Position numbers and translations under genes: made by a program
Notes under the pieces: generated by a model
What the model was told of the DNA's origin: nothing
Seen by the model: the letters and a program-made list of their open reading frames with translations, nothing else
Databases searched by the model: none
NCBI GenBank assembly: GCA_934500875.1
Contig: CAKSTL010000005.1
Span: 1 to 64,000 of the forward strand
From: an uncultured Clostridia bacterium
Lineage (GTDB): Bacteria; Bacillota; Clostridia; UMGS1810
Length of the DNA stretch: 64,000 nt
Direction of reading: 5' to 3'
Part shown: positions 17,768-26,535 of the stretch, one piece after another
Layout: the number at the start of each line of letters is the position of its first letter
How positions within the stretch are numbered: position 1 is the first letter of the stretch

Positions 17768-18388
17768 CTATTTTTTAAAAAGACGGAAACTTTGCCTGTG
17801 ATACGGGCAGGCACCGTATTTTTCAAGCATTTCGTAATGCAGCTTTGTGCCGTAGCCCTTGTGCTTTGCAAATTGGTATTCGGGATACTCTTTGTCAATT
17901 TTGTCCATAAATCTGTCCCTCGAAACCTTTGCCAAAACAGACGCCGCCGCAACGGTAAGGCTTTTTTGGTCGCCCTTTACGATAAGCTCAAACGGGCAGG
18001 GCAGATTTTTCATACTGTTGCCGTCAATAAGCGCAATTTCGCACTTCGGGTCAAGCCCTTCAACCGCCTTTTTAAATGCCAGATGCGCAGCGTTTAAAAT
18101 GTTTATTTCGTCAATCGTTTTTTCGTCAACTGAGGCAATGGAATAGGCAATCGCCTTTTCTCTTATAACGTCAAAATAGTAGTCACGCTTTTTTTCGGAA
18201 AGTTTTTTCGAATCGGTAAGACCCTCAATTTCAATGTCCTTTGGAAAAATCACCGCCGCCGCATAAACAGGCCCGGCAAGAGGCCCTCTGCCTGCTTCGT
18301 CCGCCCCCGCAACGAGCGAATATCCTTTCTGCCAGTACTTTTTTTCGTATTCAAGATTGTCAAAATCCTCAAAAATCTTTGCCGCCAT
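17768..18388 (-). CDS. rnhB: ribonuclease HII
   Basis: Cleaves RNA in RNA-DNA hybrids and removes misincorporated ribonucleotides. The 206 residues show the catalytic DEAGRGPLAGPV (Asp-Glu), IDGNSMK, and ASVLAKVSRDRFMD with the further Asp. The conserved HKGYGTKLHYEML and C-terminal HRQSF are present. The ATG overlaps the TGA of rbgA by one base (TGATG). A GTG three bases earlier is possible but less likely. Confidence 0.95.
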   Translation of the reverse strand: MAAKIFEDFDNLEYEKKYWQKGYSLVAGADEAGRGPLAGPVYAAAVIFPKDIEIEGLTDSKKLSEKKRDYYFDVIREKAIAYSIASVDEKTIDEINILNAAHLAFKKAVEGLDPKCEIALIDGNSMKNLPCPFELIVKGDQKSLTVAAASVLAKVSRDRFMDKIDKEYPEYQFAKHKGYGTKLHYEMLEKYGACPYHRQSFRLFKK

Positions 18389-19242
18389 CACTCTTCACCA
18401 ACCTTGTCAAGTGTAATTTTGCCTAAAACTGCGCCACGAAATTCGTCCAGCAGCACGTTTGCCGCCCTCAGGGTGTCGATTTCTCCGCCCGACACTACAA
18501 AGCCTCTCTTTTTTCCCAGCATTTGAAGAAGCCCGTAGCCGTCAAGACCGTCAAAATCTGTCATTTTGTAACGGTCTGCAAGAGATGAAGGATAGTTTTC
18601 TTTCAAAAATTCCAAAAGATGAACCGCAAGTTCCTCAACATCCATAATTTCGTCCTTCACCGCACCGGTAAACGCAAGACGCATACCGACTTGTTTGTCT
18701 TCGAATTTCGGCCACAGAACGCCGGGGGTGTCCAGAAGTTCAAAGCCGTTTGACAGCCTTATCCATTGTTTGCCCCTCGTAACGCCCGGTCTGTCGCCCG
18801 TTTTTGCGCTCTTTTTGTTTGCAATACGGTTTATAAACGACGATTTCCCGACGTTGGGAACGCCGACAACCATAATTTTTACCGAACGGTTGACAATTCC
18901 GCGCTCCTTTTGAGCGTTTATTTTGTCGGAAAGAATGTTTCTGCATTTTTCAAGCACGGAATTTAAGTTTTTGCTGTTGACCGAGCTTATCGCCATTGCG
19001 CAAATTCCCGATTTTTCAAAATGTTTTATCCACTTTTGTGTTTCGTTTTTGTCGGCAATGTCCGATTTGTTGAGCACAATAAGCCGTTTTTTGCTGCCTG
19101 TCAGCAAGTCAATCTGCGGATTTTTGCTGCTTTTGGGAATTCGTGCGTCCAGAATTTCAATTACGATATCCACAGCCTTTATGTTTTCTTCGATAAGGCG
19201 CATAGTTTTGGTCATATGCCCCGGAAACCATTGTATATTCAT
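18388..19242 (-). CDS. rbgA: ribosome biogenesis GTPase RbgA (YlqF)
   Basis: Circularly permuted GTPase for late assembly of the 50S subunit. The 284 residues begin NIQWFPGHMTKTMR and have G4 LNKSD (near 57) ahead of G1 GVPNVGKSSFINR (about 126) and G3 DTPGVLWP, the permuted order. A C-terminal ANTAR-like region follows. It is first in the rbgA-rnhB-yraN-dipeptidase operon and has a near-consensus promoter. Confidence 0.95.
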   Translation of the reverse strand: MNIQWFPGHMTKTMRLIEENIKAVDIVIEILDARIPKSSKNPQIDLLTGSKKRLIVLNKSDIADKNETQKWIKHFEKSGICAMAISSVNSKNLNSVLEKCRNILSDKINAQKERGIVNRSVKIMVVGVPNVGKSSFINRIANKKSAKTGDRPGVTRGKQWIRLSNGFELLDTPGVLWPKFEDKQVGMRLAFTGAVKDEIMDVEELAVHLLEFLKENYPSSLADRYKMTDFDGLDGYGLLQMLGKKRGFVVSGGEIDTLRAANVLLDEFRGAVLGKITLDKVGEE

Positions 19243-19305
19243 AAAAATCTCCCAATCTTTAAAATTTCTAATCTTTTGATATTTTTACGATATTTTCACA
19301 TTAAT

Positions 19306-19334
19306 ATTATATTTTATTCCGCACGGTTTGTCAA
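19306..19334 (-). promoter_or_regulatory. promoter of the rbgA operon
   Basis: On the - strand a perfect TTGACA (19329-19334), 17 bp, and a perfect TATAAT (19306-19311), about 55 bp upstream of rbgA. It points away from the galT promoter 62 bp to the right. Confidence 0.85.
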
Positions 19335-19395
19335 ATATGCAAAAAATATGTTATTATGTAACTTTTTTGCACCGTTAAAATGCTCAATAATTTCA

Positions 19396-19424
19396 TTGAC
19401 GGCACGCAGCAAAAGTTATATAAT
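19396..19424 (+). promoter_or_regulatory. promoter of galT
   Basis: TTGACG (19396-19401), 17 bp, TATAAT (19419-19424), 45 bp before the galT ATG. No clear operator palindrome was seen nearby. Confidence 0.75.
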
Positions 19425-19468
19425 GGAAGGTGGAAAATTATAATTTTACATATAAGGAGTTTTTAAAA

Positions 19469-20446
19469 ATGGCTGAATTAAGATTTAATCCACTCACCAA
19501 AGATTGGGTGATGATAGCGTCGCACAGGCAGAACAGACCGCAGATGCCAAAGGATTGGTGTCCGTTTTGCCCCGGCTCGGGAAAGGTGCCCGACAGCTTT
19601 GACGTTTACGAATATGACAACGATTTTCCTGCGCTTTCGCAAAATCCGCCCGTCCCTGATGACGTTGCCACAAAAATATACAAAACAAAGCCCGCTTACG
19701 GAAAATGCGAGGTAATTCTGTATTCGCCGCAGCACACCGTAACGCTTCCCGAGCTTTCCGAAGAACACGTAAGAAAGCTTGTTGACCTCTGGTGCGAGAG
19801 GTATGAAAAAATGAAGGCGGACGAAAAAATCAAATACGTTTTCATTTTTGAAAACAGGGGCGACGTTGTAGGCGTTACAATGCCTCATCCGCACGGTCAG
19901 ATTTACGGTTATTCGTATATTCCAAAAAAAGTTGAGCTTGAAATAAATTCGTCAAAAGAGTATTTTGAAAAGGAAGGAAAATGCCTTTTCTGCGATATGT
20001 TAAAGGACGAGTACGGCGCAAAAGAAAGAATAATTTTTGAAAACGACGATTTTGTTGTATTTCTGCCGTTTTATTCGGCTTATCCCTACGGAATAAACAT
20101 TGCCGCAAAATCGCATAAGCACAGCATTTCGTCCTTTACCGATTCTGAGCGCACAAACCTTGCAAAGGCGGTAAGAGAGGCGGCAGGCACGCTCGATAAT
20201 CTTTTCGGATACACCTTCCCCTATATGATGTGTATTCAGCAGTCGCCCGTAAATTGCGGCGATATGTCGGATTACACACATTTTCACATTGAATTTTTCC
20301 CGCCAATGCGAAGCGCCGACAAGCAAAAATTCAATGCGTCGAGCGAAACGGGAGCCTGGGCGCACTGCAATCCCACAGCCCCTGAACAGAAGGCGCAGGA
20401 ATTAAGAGAAGCGCACAAAAAATATCTTGAAAAAAACAATAAGTAA
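19469..20446 (+). CDS. galT: galactose-1-phosphate uridylyltransferase
   Basis: Leloir pathway: UDP-glucose plus galactose-1-phosphate gives glucose-1-phosphate plus UDP-galactose. The 325 residues have the CPFCPGSGKVPDS zinc region, the nucleophile motif VTMPHPHGQIYGY and a second FCDML pair. AAGGAG at 19454-19459 sets the start at ATG 19469; an upstream in-frame ATG at 19430 is not favoured. It is followed by galK, which also has its own promoter. No galE is in the window. Confidence 0.95.
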   Translation: MAELRFNPLTKDWVMIASHRQNRPQMPKDWCPFCPGSGKVPDSFDVYEYDNDFPALSQNPPVPDDVATKIYKTKPAYGKCEVILYSPQHTVTLPELSEEHVRKLVDLWCERYEKMKADEKIKYVFIFENRGDVVGVTMPHPHGQIYGYSYIPKKVELEINSSKEYFEKEGKCLFCDMLKDEYGAKERIIFENDDFVVFLPFYSAYPYGINIAAKSHKHSISSFTDSERTNLAKAVREAAGTLDNLFGYTFPYMMCIQQSPVNCGDMSDYTHFHIEFFPPMRSADKQKFNASSETGAWAHCNPTAPEQKAQELREAHKKYLEKNNK

Positions 20447-20454
20447 AATTTTTG

Positions 20455-20483
20455 TTGAAAAAGAAATGCGCTTGTGATAAAAT
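20455..20483 (+). promoter_or_regulatory. second promoter ahead of galK
   Basis: TTGAAA (20455-20460), 17 bp, TAAAAT (20478-20483), inside the 103-bp galT-galK gap. It would allow galK and the genes behind it to be expressed without galT. Confidence 0.6.
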
Positions 20484-20549
20484 ATTAAAAAGAGCGAAAA
20501 CCGACCTGCAAAAATGCGGTTAAGAAGCGGTTTTGACGAGGAGGAAAAA

Positions 20550-21734
20550 ATGGAACTTTGCAAAATTATTGATAAATTTATTGAAATTTACGGCGGCTCA
20601 AAAGACGATTTGAGAATTTTTACCTCACCCGGACGGGTTAATCTTATCGGCGAACATACCGATTATAACGGAGGATATGTTTTTCCCGCCGCTCTTACAA
20701 TGAAAACAACAATCGTTGCAAGAAAGCGAAACGACGATAAAATCGTTATGCGCGCAACCGACCTTGACGTTGTGGTTGAGGCGGATATAAACCGTCTTGA
20801 CGATTACAAAGGCATTAAATGGGGAGATTATCAGCTCGGCGTTGCGTCGGAGCTTAAAAAAGAGGGCTATGACATTGTCGGCGCCGACCTTTTGTACGAC
20901 GATACCGTTCCTCACGGCGGCGGACTTTCTTCGTCGGCGGCAATCGAGGTTTCCACGGCGCTTATGTTTGCAACCTTTTCAAATGAAAAAAATAACAAAA
21001 ACGAACAAATCGATATGATTAAAATGGCTAAAATAAGCCAGATGGCAGAGCATAATTATATCGGCGTAAAGTGCGGAATTATGGACCAGTTTGCCTCTGC
21101 AATGGGCAAAAAAGACCACGCAATTTTCTTAGACTGCAAAACGCTCGATTATAAATATGCGCCGATAAATTTTGAGGGCAAAAAGCTGATTTTGACAAAT
21201 ACCAACAAAAAACACGCTCTGGGTGCGTCAAAGTATAACGAGCGCAGAGAAGAGTGCGAAAAGGGACTGGAAATTTTAAAGAAGGCAATGCCCGAAAAAA
21301 CGTGTCTTGGCGAAATTTCGTATGACGAATTTCAGGCGCACAAGCACCTTATTACCGACCCGGTTGTCGAAAAGAGGGTAGAGCACGTTATCTGCGAATG
21401 CGACAGGGTTTTAAGGTCTGTAAAGGCGCTCGAAGAGGGTGATATTGTGAAATTCGGCAAGCTTATGAACGAATCGCACGATTCGCTTAAAAATCTTTAT
21501 GAGGTTACCGGAGATGAGCTTGACACGCTTGCTTACGAAGCAAGAAAAATTGACGGAGTTTTAGGCTCAAGAATGACGGGCGCAGGCTTCGGCGGCTGTA
21601 CGGTAAGCATTGTCGAGGACAGTGCGGTTGATAAGTTTATAGAAGAAGTGGGTAAAAATTACACCGCAAAAACGGGTCTTACGGCGTCGTTCTACATTTC
21701 GGAAATCGGCGACGGAGGAAGAGAAGTAAAATGA
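20550..21734 (+). CDS. galK: galactokinase
   Basis: GHMP kinase that phosphorylates galactose at C1 with ATP. The 394 residues contain the galactokinase signature GRVNLIGEHTDYNGGYVFP, the ATP loop PHGGGLSSSAAIEVS and the C-terminal GSRMTGAGFGGCTVSIV. GAGGAGG at 20538-20544 fixes ATG 20550 over an in-frame ATG at 20514. Its stop overlaps the start of the pyrophosphatase gene by 4 bp. Confidence 0.96.
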   Translation: MELCKIIDKFIEIYGGSKDDLRIFTSPGRVNLIGEHTDYNGGYVFPAALTMKTTIVARKRNDDKIVMRATDLDVVVEADINRLDDYKGIKWGDYQLGVASELKKEGYDIVGADLLYDDTVPHGGGLSSSAAIEVSTALMFATFSNEKNNKNEQIDMIKMAKISQMAEHNYIGVKCGIMDQFASAMGKKDHAIFLDCKTLDYKYAPINFEGKKLILTNTNKKHALGASKYNERREECEKGLEILKKAMPEKTCLGEISYDEFQAHKHLITDPVVEKRVEHVICECDRVLRSVKALEEGDIVKFGKLMNESHDSLKNLYEVTGDELDTLAYEARKIDGVLGSRMTGAGFGGCTVSIVEDSAVDKFIEEVGKNYTAKTGLTASFYISEIGDGGREVK

Positions 21735-22312
21735 GGATTATTCTTGCAACGTCAAACAAAGGAAAACTTAAGGAAATAAAAACGCTTTTGCCCGAGTATG
21801 AAATTGTTACAATGAAAGAGGCAGGCATTTTTGACGATATCGAAGAAAACGGAAAAACGTTTGAAGAAAATGCCTATATAAAGGCAAAATACGTGTGCGA
21901 CAGGCTGGGAGAGGTTACCGTTGCGGACGATTCGGGTCTTGAGGTTGATTATTTAAACGGTGCGCCGGGAATTTATTCGGCACGCTTTGCAGGCGAGGGC
22001 GCAACCGATAAGGATAGGAACGAAAAGCTTCTGTCGCTTCTTGACGGCGTTCCGGACGAAAAGAGGAGCGCAAGATACGTCTGCTCTGTTGCGATAGTTT
22101 ATCCCGGCGGCGAAAAGCATATTTTTACCGAAACGTGCGAAGGGTATATTTTAAAAAGCGAAGTGGGCGATGGCGGCTTCGGCTATGACCCGCTGTTTTA
22201 CTTTCCCGAGTTTAAAACCACGCTTGCAAATGTGCCGCTTGAGGTGAAAAACAAAATAAGCCACCGTTCCAAGGCGTTTTGCCGTCTTAACGAATTTTTG
22301 TCGGGAAAATGA
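21731..22312 (+). CDS. rdgB: XTP/dITP pyrophosphatase (RdgB/HAM1)
   Basis: House-cleaning enzyme that removes deaminated purine triphosphates (dITP, XTP) to monophosphates. The 193 residues match the family from ILATSNKGKLKEIKTLL to VADDSGLEVDYLNGAPGIYS and GDGGFGYDPLF near the end. ATGA overlap with galK implies translational coupling. thyA follows after 18 bp, so galK, rdgB, thyA and dfrA look co-transcribed. Confidence 0.93.
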   Translation: MRIILATSNKGKLKEIKTLLPEYEIVTMKEAGIFDDIEENGKTFEENAYIKAKYVCDRLGEVTVADDSGLEVDYLNGAPGIYSARFAGEGATDKDRNEKLLSLLDGVPDEKRSARYVCSVAIVYPGGEKHIFTETCEGYILKSEVGDGGFGYDPLFYFPEFKTTLANVPLEVKNKISHRSKAFCRLNEFLSGK

Positions 22313-22330
22313 TGCGGGGAGGAATAGATT

Positions 22331-23161
22331 TTGAGCGTTGCGGATATAAAATTTATTGAAAATTGTAAGGATATTTTGGAAAACGGCTTTTCGGACGTGT
22401 GCTATGACGTGCGTCCCACTTGGGCGGATACCGGCGAAAAGGCGCATACAATTAAAAAATTCTGTATTGTCAACAGATACGATTTGACAAAGGAATTTCC
22501 CATTATAACTTTGAGGAAAACCTTTTTTAAGTCGGCTGTGGACGAGCTTTTGTGGATTTGGCAGAAAAAATCCAACAACGTAGAAGACCTTAAGAGCAAA
22601 ATCTGGAACGCCTGGGCGGATGAGAGTGGCTCAATCGGCAAGGCATACGGATATCAGCTTGGAATAAAGCACAAATACAAAGAGGGCGAATTTGACCAGG
22701 TTGACAGGGTGCTCTACGATTTAAAGCACAATCCTTTGAGCAGGCGAATTATTACAAATATTTACAATCACGAGGATTTGCACGAGATGAATCTCTATCC
22801 GTGCGCATACAGCGTGACGTTCAACGTTACGGGAAACCGCTTGAATGCGATACTTAACCAGCGTTCGCAGGATATGCTTGTTGCAAACAACTGGAATGTG
22901 TGTCAGTATGCGGTTTTGGTGCATATGTTTGCAAAGGTGTCAAACCTTGTTGCGGGCGAGCTTGTTCACGTTATTGCCGACGCACATATCTACGACCGCC
23001 ACATCCCTTTGGTGGAGGAGCTTATAAGCCGCAAGCCGTATGACGCACCGGCGTTTGAAATTGACGATATTGACGATTTTTATAAATTTACTGTTGACAA
23101 TGTGCGGCTTAAAGATTATAATTATCACGAGTTTAACACAAAAATCCCCGTTGCAGAATAA
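22331..23161 (+). CDS. thyA: thymidylate synthase (ThyA type)
   Basis: Methylates dUMP to dTMP using methylenetetrahydrofolate, which leaves dihydrofolate for the adjacent dfrA. The 276 residues show the catalytic cysteine in NLYPCAYSVTFNV, the phosphate-binding NPLSRRIITNIYN, and QRSQDMLVANNWNVCQY. HVIADAHIYDRH is the C-terminal dUMP-contact segment. It is more divergent than Bacillus ThyA. The start is TTG 22331 after GGGGAGGA (22315-22323 region). Confidence 0.92.
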   Translation: MSVADIKFIENCKDILENGFSDVCYDVRPTWADTGEKAHTIKKFCIVNRYDLTKEFPIITLRKTFFKSAVDELLWIWQKKSNNVEDLKSKIWNAWADESGSIGKAYGYQLGIKHKYKEGEFDQVDRVLYDLKHNPLSRRIITNIYNHEDLHEMNLYPCAYSVTFNVTGNRLNAILNQRSQDMLVANNWNVCQYAVLVHMFAKVSNLVAGELVHVIADAHIYDRHIPLVEELISRKPYDAPAFEIDDIDDFYKFTVDNVRLKDYNYHEFNTKIPVAE

Positions 23162-23182
23162 AGGGGATTGAAAGGACATAAT

Positions 23183-23686
23183 ATGAATCTTATTGCCGCA
23201 GTGGACAAAAATTGGTCTATAGGGTTTAAAGGCGACCTTTTGTATCACATAAAAGAAGATATGAAATTTTTTAAAAGCAAAACCGAGGGCAAGGTTGTGA
23301 TTATGGGCAGAAAAACGCTTGAATCGCTTCCCGGAGGAAAAGGTCTTGCAAACAGGGTTAACATTGTGCTTTCGTCCAATAAGAACTTTTCGGCGCAGGG
23401 GTGCGTTGTGTGCCGTTCGTTTCCCGAGCTTTTTGAAAAAATAAAAGCGTACGAAAGCGCTGATATTTTTGTAATCGGCGGCGAAACGCTCTACAATATG
23501 CTTATGCCGTATTGCGAATATGCTTATATCACTGAGATTGACGGCGAAAAAGAGGCGGATAAGCAAATTAACAATATCTCAAAAAATCCGTCGTGGCGGC
23601 TTGAGAGCGAGAGCGGTTTGAAAGAAGAAAACGGTATAAAGTTTGTGTTTAAAACCTATAAAAACACAATGATAAGAAAAATGTAG
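23183..23686 (+). CDS. dfrA: dihydrofolate reductase
   Basis: Reduces dihydrofolate, made by ThyA, back to tetrahydrofolate with NADPH. The 167 residues begin MNLIAAVDKNWSIGFKGDLL with the acidic active-site region HIKEDMKFF, then GKVVIMGRKTLESLPGGKGL and FVIGGETLYNMLMPYC. AAAGGA at 23172-23176 sets ATG 23183; an upstream ATG at 23168 is not favoured. It is the last chromosomal gene before the accessory island. Confidence 0.93.
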   Translation: MNLIAAVDKNWSIGFKGDLLYHIKEDMKFFKSKTEGKVVIMGRKTLESLPGGKGLANRVNIVLSSNKNFSAQGCVVCRSFPELFEKIKAYESADIFVIGGETLYNMLMPYCEYAYITEIDGEKEADKQINNISKNPSWRLESESGLKEENGIKFVFKTYKNTMIRKM

Positions 23687-23790
23687 CTTTGTAAACTTTG
23701 AAAATACGGTTTGCAAATATAATTATAAAAATAATTTTAAAAGAGCGGTTAAATGGGTGTCCTCAATAAAACAGTAATATTGTTTTCCTC

Positions 23791-23828
23791 GAAACGGCAT
23801 AGTTTGTTCTATGCCGTTTCGTTGTTTT
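23791..23828. terminator. 12-bp stem hairpin at the dfrA/recombinase junction
   Basis: GAAACGGCATAG (23791-23802) pairs perfectly with CTATGCCGTTTC (23809-23820). A fairly T-rich + strand tail (GTTGTTTTGCTTT) suits termination of the dfrA message. The right arm overlaps the last codons of the recombinase, so it may also mark the end of the island. Confidence 0.6.
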
Positions 23829-25440
23829 GCTTTAATAATGACATCGGCAATATGCCGACCAAATCATAGCAAATATCAATCTGTTGTGTGCGTTTTCCGT
23901 CAACGGTTTGCGGTGCGTGAACATACACGCTTTTCACCATATCATTTAAAACTGTGGGTGTTAGCTCCTGCAAATCAAGATATTTATGTATCTTTGAAAT
24001 AAACCGTTCCAAATTGTCGCTTTGCTGTTCGGTATCTGACATTTCTGCCGACAGAGAAACAATTTTCAATTCCAACTCCTGCTGTTCTTTTTCGTAATCA
24101 TCTGCAAGCATTTGAAATCTGTTTTCGCTCAAAACTCCTTTGGCTTTGTCCTCATAAATATTTTTGAAAAGCCTGTCCAATTCGCTGATACGATTTTCAC
24201 ATTTTATAAGCAGTTTTTTCTTTACAGATATTTCTTTTTTAACCTCTGCCTTTTGCTTTGCACCCATAATTTCTCGGAATTGTTTCTCATATGCTGAAAC
24301 ATATCCAATCACATACTTCAAATGAGCAAGTACACCTTTTTCAAGGACAACGGCACGAATAAAATGTGTTGAGCAATATTCTTTGCCTTTTCGTGAAGTT
24401 GAACACACAAAATGGTCTTGACGGCTTTCAAAATAATTGCTCGTGCAGTAATATAGTTTTTGTCTGCAATCGGCACAATAGGCAATGCCGGAAAACATAT
24501 TTGTTTTGCCTGTTTTTGACGGTCTGCGTTTGTTCTTTCGCAGTTCCTGTACTCGTTCCCAAGTATCGGTGTCAATAATAGGTTCGTGCGTGTTTTCAAA
24601 TACAAGCTGCTTTTCTTCGGGATTATACATTTTCTTTTTGCTTTTGTATGACTGCTTATAAGTTTTAAAGTTTACGGTATGTCCTAAATATTCTTTCTTT
24701 TCAAGCATAGTTGAAATTGTATCACTTACCCAACGATACGGGTTGTACGGCACAGAGGCATTTGTAGTCCGTCCTATGCTCTGCCAGTATGCAGTCGGTG
24801 TTAAAACTTTTTCACTTTCCAAAATTTTCGCTATTTGCGACGGACCGCAACCGTCCATACATAAATCAAAAATTTTTTTCACAACCTCTGCCGCAGGTTC
24901 GTCAACAATCCATTTAGTTTTATCGTCAGGACTTTTCATATAACCGAACGGCGGAATTGTAGTCAGCGTTTTCCCCGATTCGCCTTTTGCTTTCATAACA
25001 GCTTTTATTTTCTTGCTTGTGTCCTTTGCGTACCACTCGTTAATGATATTCAGAAACGGAGTAAAATCACTATCTGCTTGATTTGAACTGTCAATACCAT
25101 TGTTGATAGCAATAAAACGGATATTTTTCTCGACAAACATTACCTCTGTATAAAACCCGACTTTCAGATAATCACGCCCAAGTCTTGACATATCTTTTAC
25201 AATAATTGTTTCGACTTTGTTATTTTCAATAAGTTCCAATAATTCATTCCAACCGGGTCTTTGAAAATTAGTTCCCGAATAACCGTCATCAACTATAAAA
25301 TGTATATTTTTGAAACCGTTTTCTTTTGCGTATTTGCTTAAAATATTTTTTTGATTTACAATACTGTTGCTGTCGCCTTGAAGTTCATCATCTCGGCTCA
25401 AACGGCAATATAGAATTGTAAATTTTTCAGACTGTCTCAT
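23809..25440 (-). CDS. large serine recombinase (site-specific integrase)
   Basis: Integrates or excises the island through a Ser-linked intermediate. The 543 residues show the resolvase domain (FTILYCRLSRDDELQGDS, catalytic Ser; VDDGYSGTNFQRPGW; VKDMSRLGRDYLKVG). A recombinase domain (GYMKSPDDKTKWIVDE and on) and a zinc-ribbon motif CADCRQKLYYC paired with HFVCSTS follow. The C terminus has a coiled coil and a DUF4368-like region. AAGGAGG at about 25451 sets ATG 25440; longer in-frame starts to 25539 overlap the upstream gene. Confidence 0.93.
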   Translation of the reverse strand: MRQSEKFTILYCRLSRDDELQGDSNSIVNQKNILSKYAKENGFKNIHFIVDDGYSGTNFQRPGWNELLELIENNKVETIIVKDMSRLGRDYLKVGFYTEVMFVEKNIRFIAINNGIDSSNQADSDFTPFLNIINEWYAKDTSKKIKAVMKAKGESGKTLTTIPPFGYMKSPDDKTKWIVDEPAAEVVKKIFDLCMDGCGPSQIAKILESEKVLTPTAYWQSIGRTTNASVPYNPYRWVSDTISTMLEKKEYLGHTVNFKTYKQSYKSKKKMYNPEEKQLVFENTHEPIIDTDTWERVQELRKNKRRPSKTGKTNMFSGIAYCADCRQKLYYCTSNYFESRQDHFVCSTSRKGKEYCSTHFIRAVVLEKGVLAHLKYVIGYVSAYEKQFREIMGAKQKAEVKKEISVKKKLLIKCENRISELDRLFKNIYEDKAKGVLSENRFQMLADDYEKEQQELELKIVSLSAEMSDTEQQSDNLERFISKIHKYLDLQELTPTVLNDMVKSVYVHAPQTVDGKRTQQIDICYDLVGILPMSLLKQNNETA

Positions 25441-25516
25441 AAAATTTTTATCCTCCTTTTCGTTCGGACAGTCTGCCATAACAAAATTGCTTGAATTTAT
25501 TTTAACGCTCATTTTC

Positions 25517-25714
25517 TTATTTGTCAGCCCTTTCCGCAAAAGTTTTGTCGTTTTCGATAAGTTTTAATAGTTTTGCTGAAATTGCGCTGTTGCCCTCGTA
25601 TGTCCCGGTAAAGATATATTCGGTTTTGCAGTCCTCAAATTTAACCTCGATATCGGGCAATTCATAATCTAACATACTTTGGATTGACACTTTAAATTTG
25701 TTATCATTGTTCAT
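25517..25714 (-). CDS. small TnpW-like protein
   Basis: A 65-residue protein just upstream of the recombinase. Its end, GNSAISAKLLKLIENDKTF, resembles the C terminus of transposon-encoded TnpW proteins found beside clostridial serine recombinases; this is recalled similarity, not a search result. AAAGGTG upstream sets the start at 25714 (MNNDNKFKV) instead of the in-frame ATG at 25768. Function is unknown; a recombinase accessory role is a guess. Confidence 0.6.
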   Translation of the reverse strand: MNNDNKFKVSIQSMLDYELPDIEVKFEDCKTEYIFTGTYEGNSAISAKLLKLIENDKTFAERADK

Positions 25715-25758
25715 TTTCAAAACACCTTTCTTTCGTGATAATAAGTAATTTTTGAGAG

Positions 25759-25893
25759 TAGCAAGCAAAGCGAATGAGTACCCACTCGCTCAAAATCAAA
25801 TTGTGGTTGCTTACCATTCCGACAGAATAGCAAGCAAAGCGAGTGTAGCCACACTCTACAAATTTGATTTTGAATTTTTGGGATATTCCCAAA
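25759..25893. repeat. direct and inverted repeats upstream of the recombinase genes
   Basis: An 18-bp direct repeat TAGCAAGCAAAGCGA(A/G)TG occurs at 25759-25776 and 25828-25845. A perfect 13-bp inverted repeat TCAAAATCAAATT lies at 25790-25802 with its complement at 25861-25873. A short hairpin TTTGGGA-TAT-TCCCAAA is at 25877-25893. Each direct repeat is followed by a small hairpin (for example GAGTGT-AGCC-ACACTC). Such an array fits a recombinase/regulator site or a transfer origin; which one is unknown. The rest of 25894-26176 is AT-rich with nothing recognisable. Confidence 0.7.
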
Positions 25894-26176
25894 CCCTTTT
25901 CGATAAAAATTTCAATTTTGCTCTCTATATAGGTAGTGCAGAAAATACTGTTCCGGCAACTTCAAAACGAAAAATTTTTTATCTTTTTTGCCCCTCATAT
26001 AAGTAACAAATAAAATGCAGAAAAAGCAACCTTTTATAGAAAAAAATTTTTAAAAATTTATCTTTGTTACTACTACGACTGAAAAAAGTTTTTTGCCAAA
26101 AAACAAAAACAGTTAATAAAATTTTTCTGTTAGCAATGCAAATCCATTCCAAAATGCAGAGCAAACCATACAGTAA

Positions 26177-26257
26177 TATTTAGCAAAGTAAATTAAAAAA
26201 TTGTTTATGATACACAAAATTTAGTATAGCTAAATTAAATAGTTGACAAGCTAAATT
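26177..26257. promoter_or_regulatory. putative operators of the restriction operon
   Basis: The half-site CTAAATT recurs. A perfect inverted repeat AATTTAG-TATAG-CTAAATT lies at 26218-26236. A degenerate copy TATTTAG-CAAA-GTAAATT is at 26177-26194. A single half-site (26251-26257) falls inside the spacer of the promoter. The likely ligand is the XRE protein encoded just downstream, giving autoregulation. Confidence 0.55.
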
Positions 26258-26271
26258 TTTTGATTTATAAT
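26243..26271 (+). promoter_or_regulatory. promoter of the restriction operon
   Basis: Perfect TTGACA (26243-26248), 17 bp, perfect TATAAT (26266-26271), 34 bp before the XRE gene. A strong promoter overlapped by operator-like repeats fits repression once regulator has accumulated. Confidence 0.85.
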
Positions 26272-26304
26272 ATATAATGTATTATTGTAATGAGAGGTGG
26301 CTTT

Positions 26305-26514
26305 ATGACTATTTCTGAACAGATAAAAATGCTTTGTGCCAGACTGAATATTAGTTCTGCTGAATTAGCCAGACGCTTAGGTCAGTCTCCGCAGAATTTT
26401 AGCGGAAAAATGCAGAGAGAAAGTTTTACTATGAATGAACTTGACGATATTGCTGACGCAACAGGAACATCATTTTCAAGAAAATTTTTATTGCCAAACG
26501 GAGAAGAAATATAA
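26305..26514 (+). CDS. small XRE-family HTH regulator (controller-like)
   Basis: A 69-residue protein made almost wholly of a Cro/C1-type helix-turn-helix: SEQIKMLCARLNISSAELAR, then RLGQSPQNFSGKMQ. Size and position (first gene, 21 bp ahead of a methyltransferase) match controller proteins that time restriction-modification expression. It could be an activator or repressor. GAGAGGTGG favours ATG 26305 over 26290. A Pro in place of the usual Thr/Ser in the recognition turn is a small deviation. Confidence 0.82.
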   Translation: MTISEQIKMLCARLNISSAELARRLGQSPQNFSGKMQRESFTMNELDDIADATGTSFSRKFLLPNGEEI

Positions 26515-26535
26515 AATTATAAGGAGAAATATATT

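Noticed and set aside
25704..25892. short open frame with repeated RFACYS segments
   Set aside because: The repeated peptide arises from the 18-bp DNA repeat; no RBS and it overlaps the control region.
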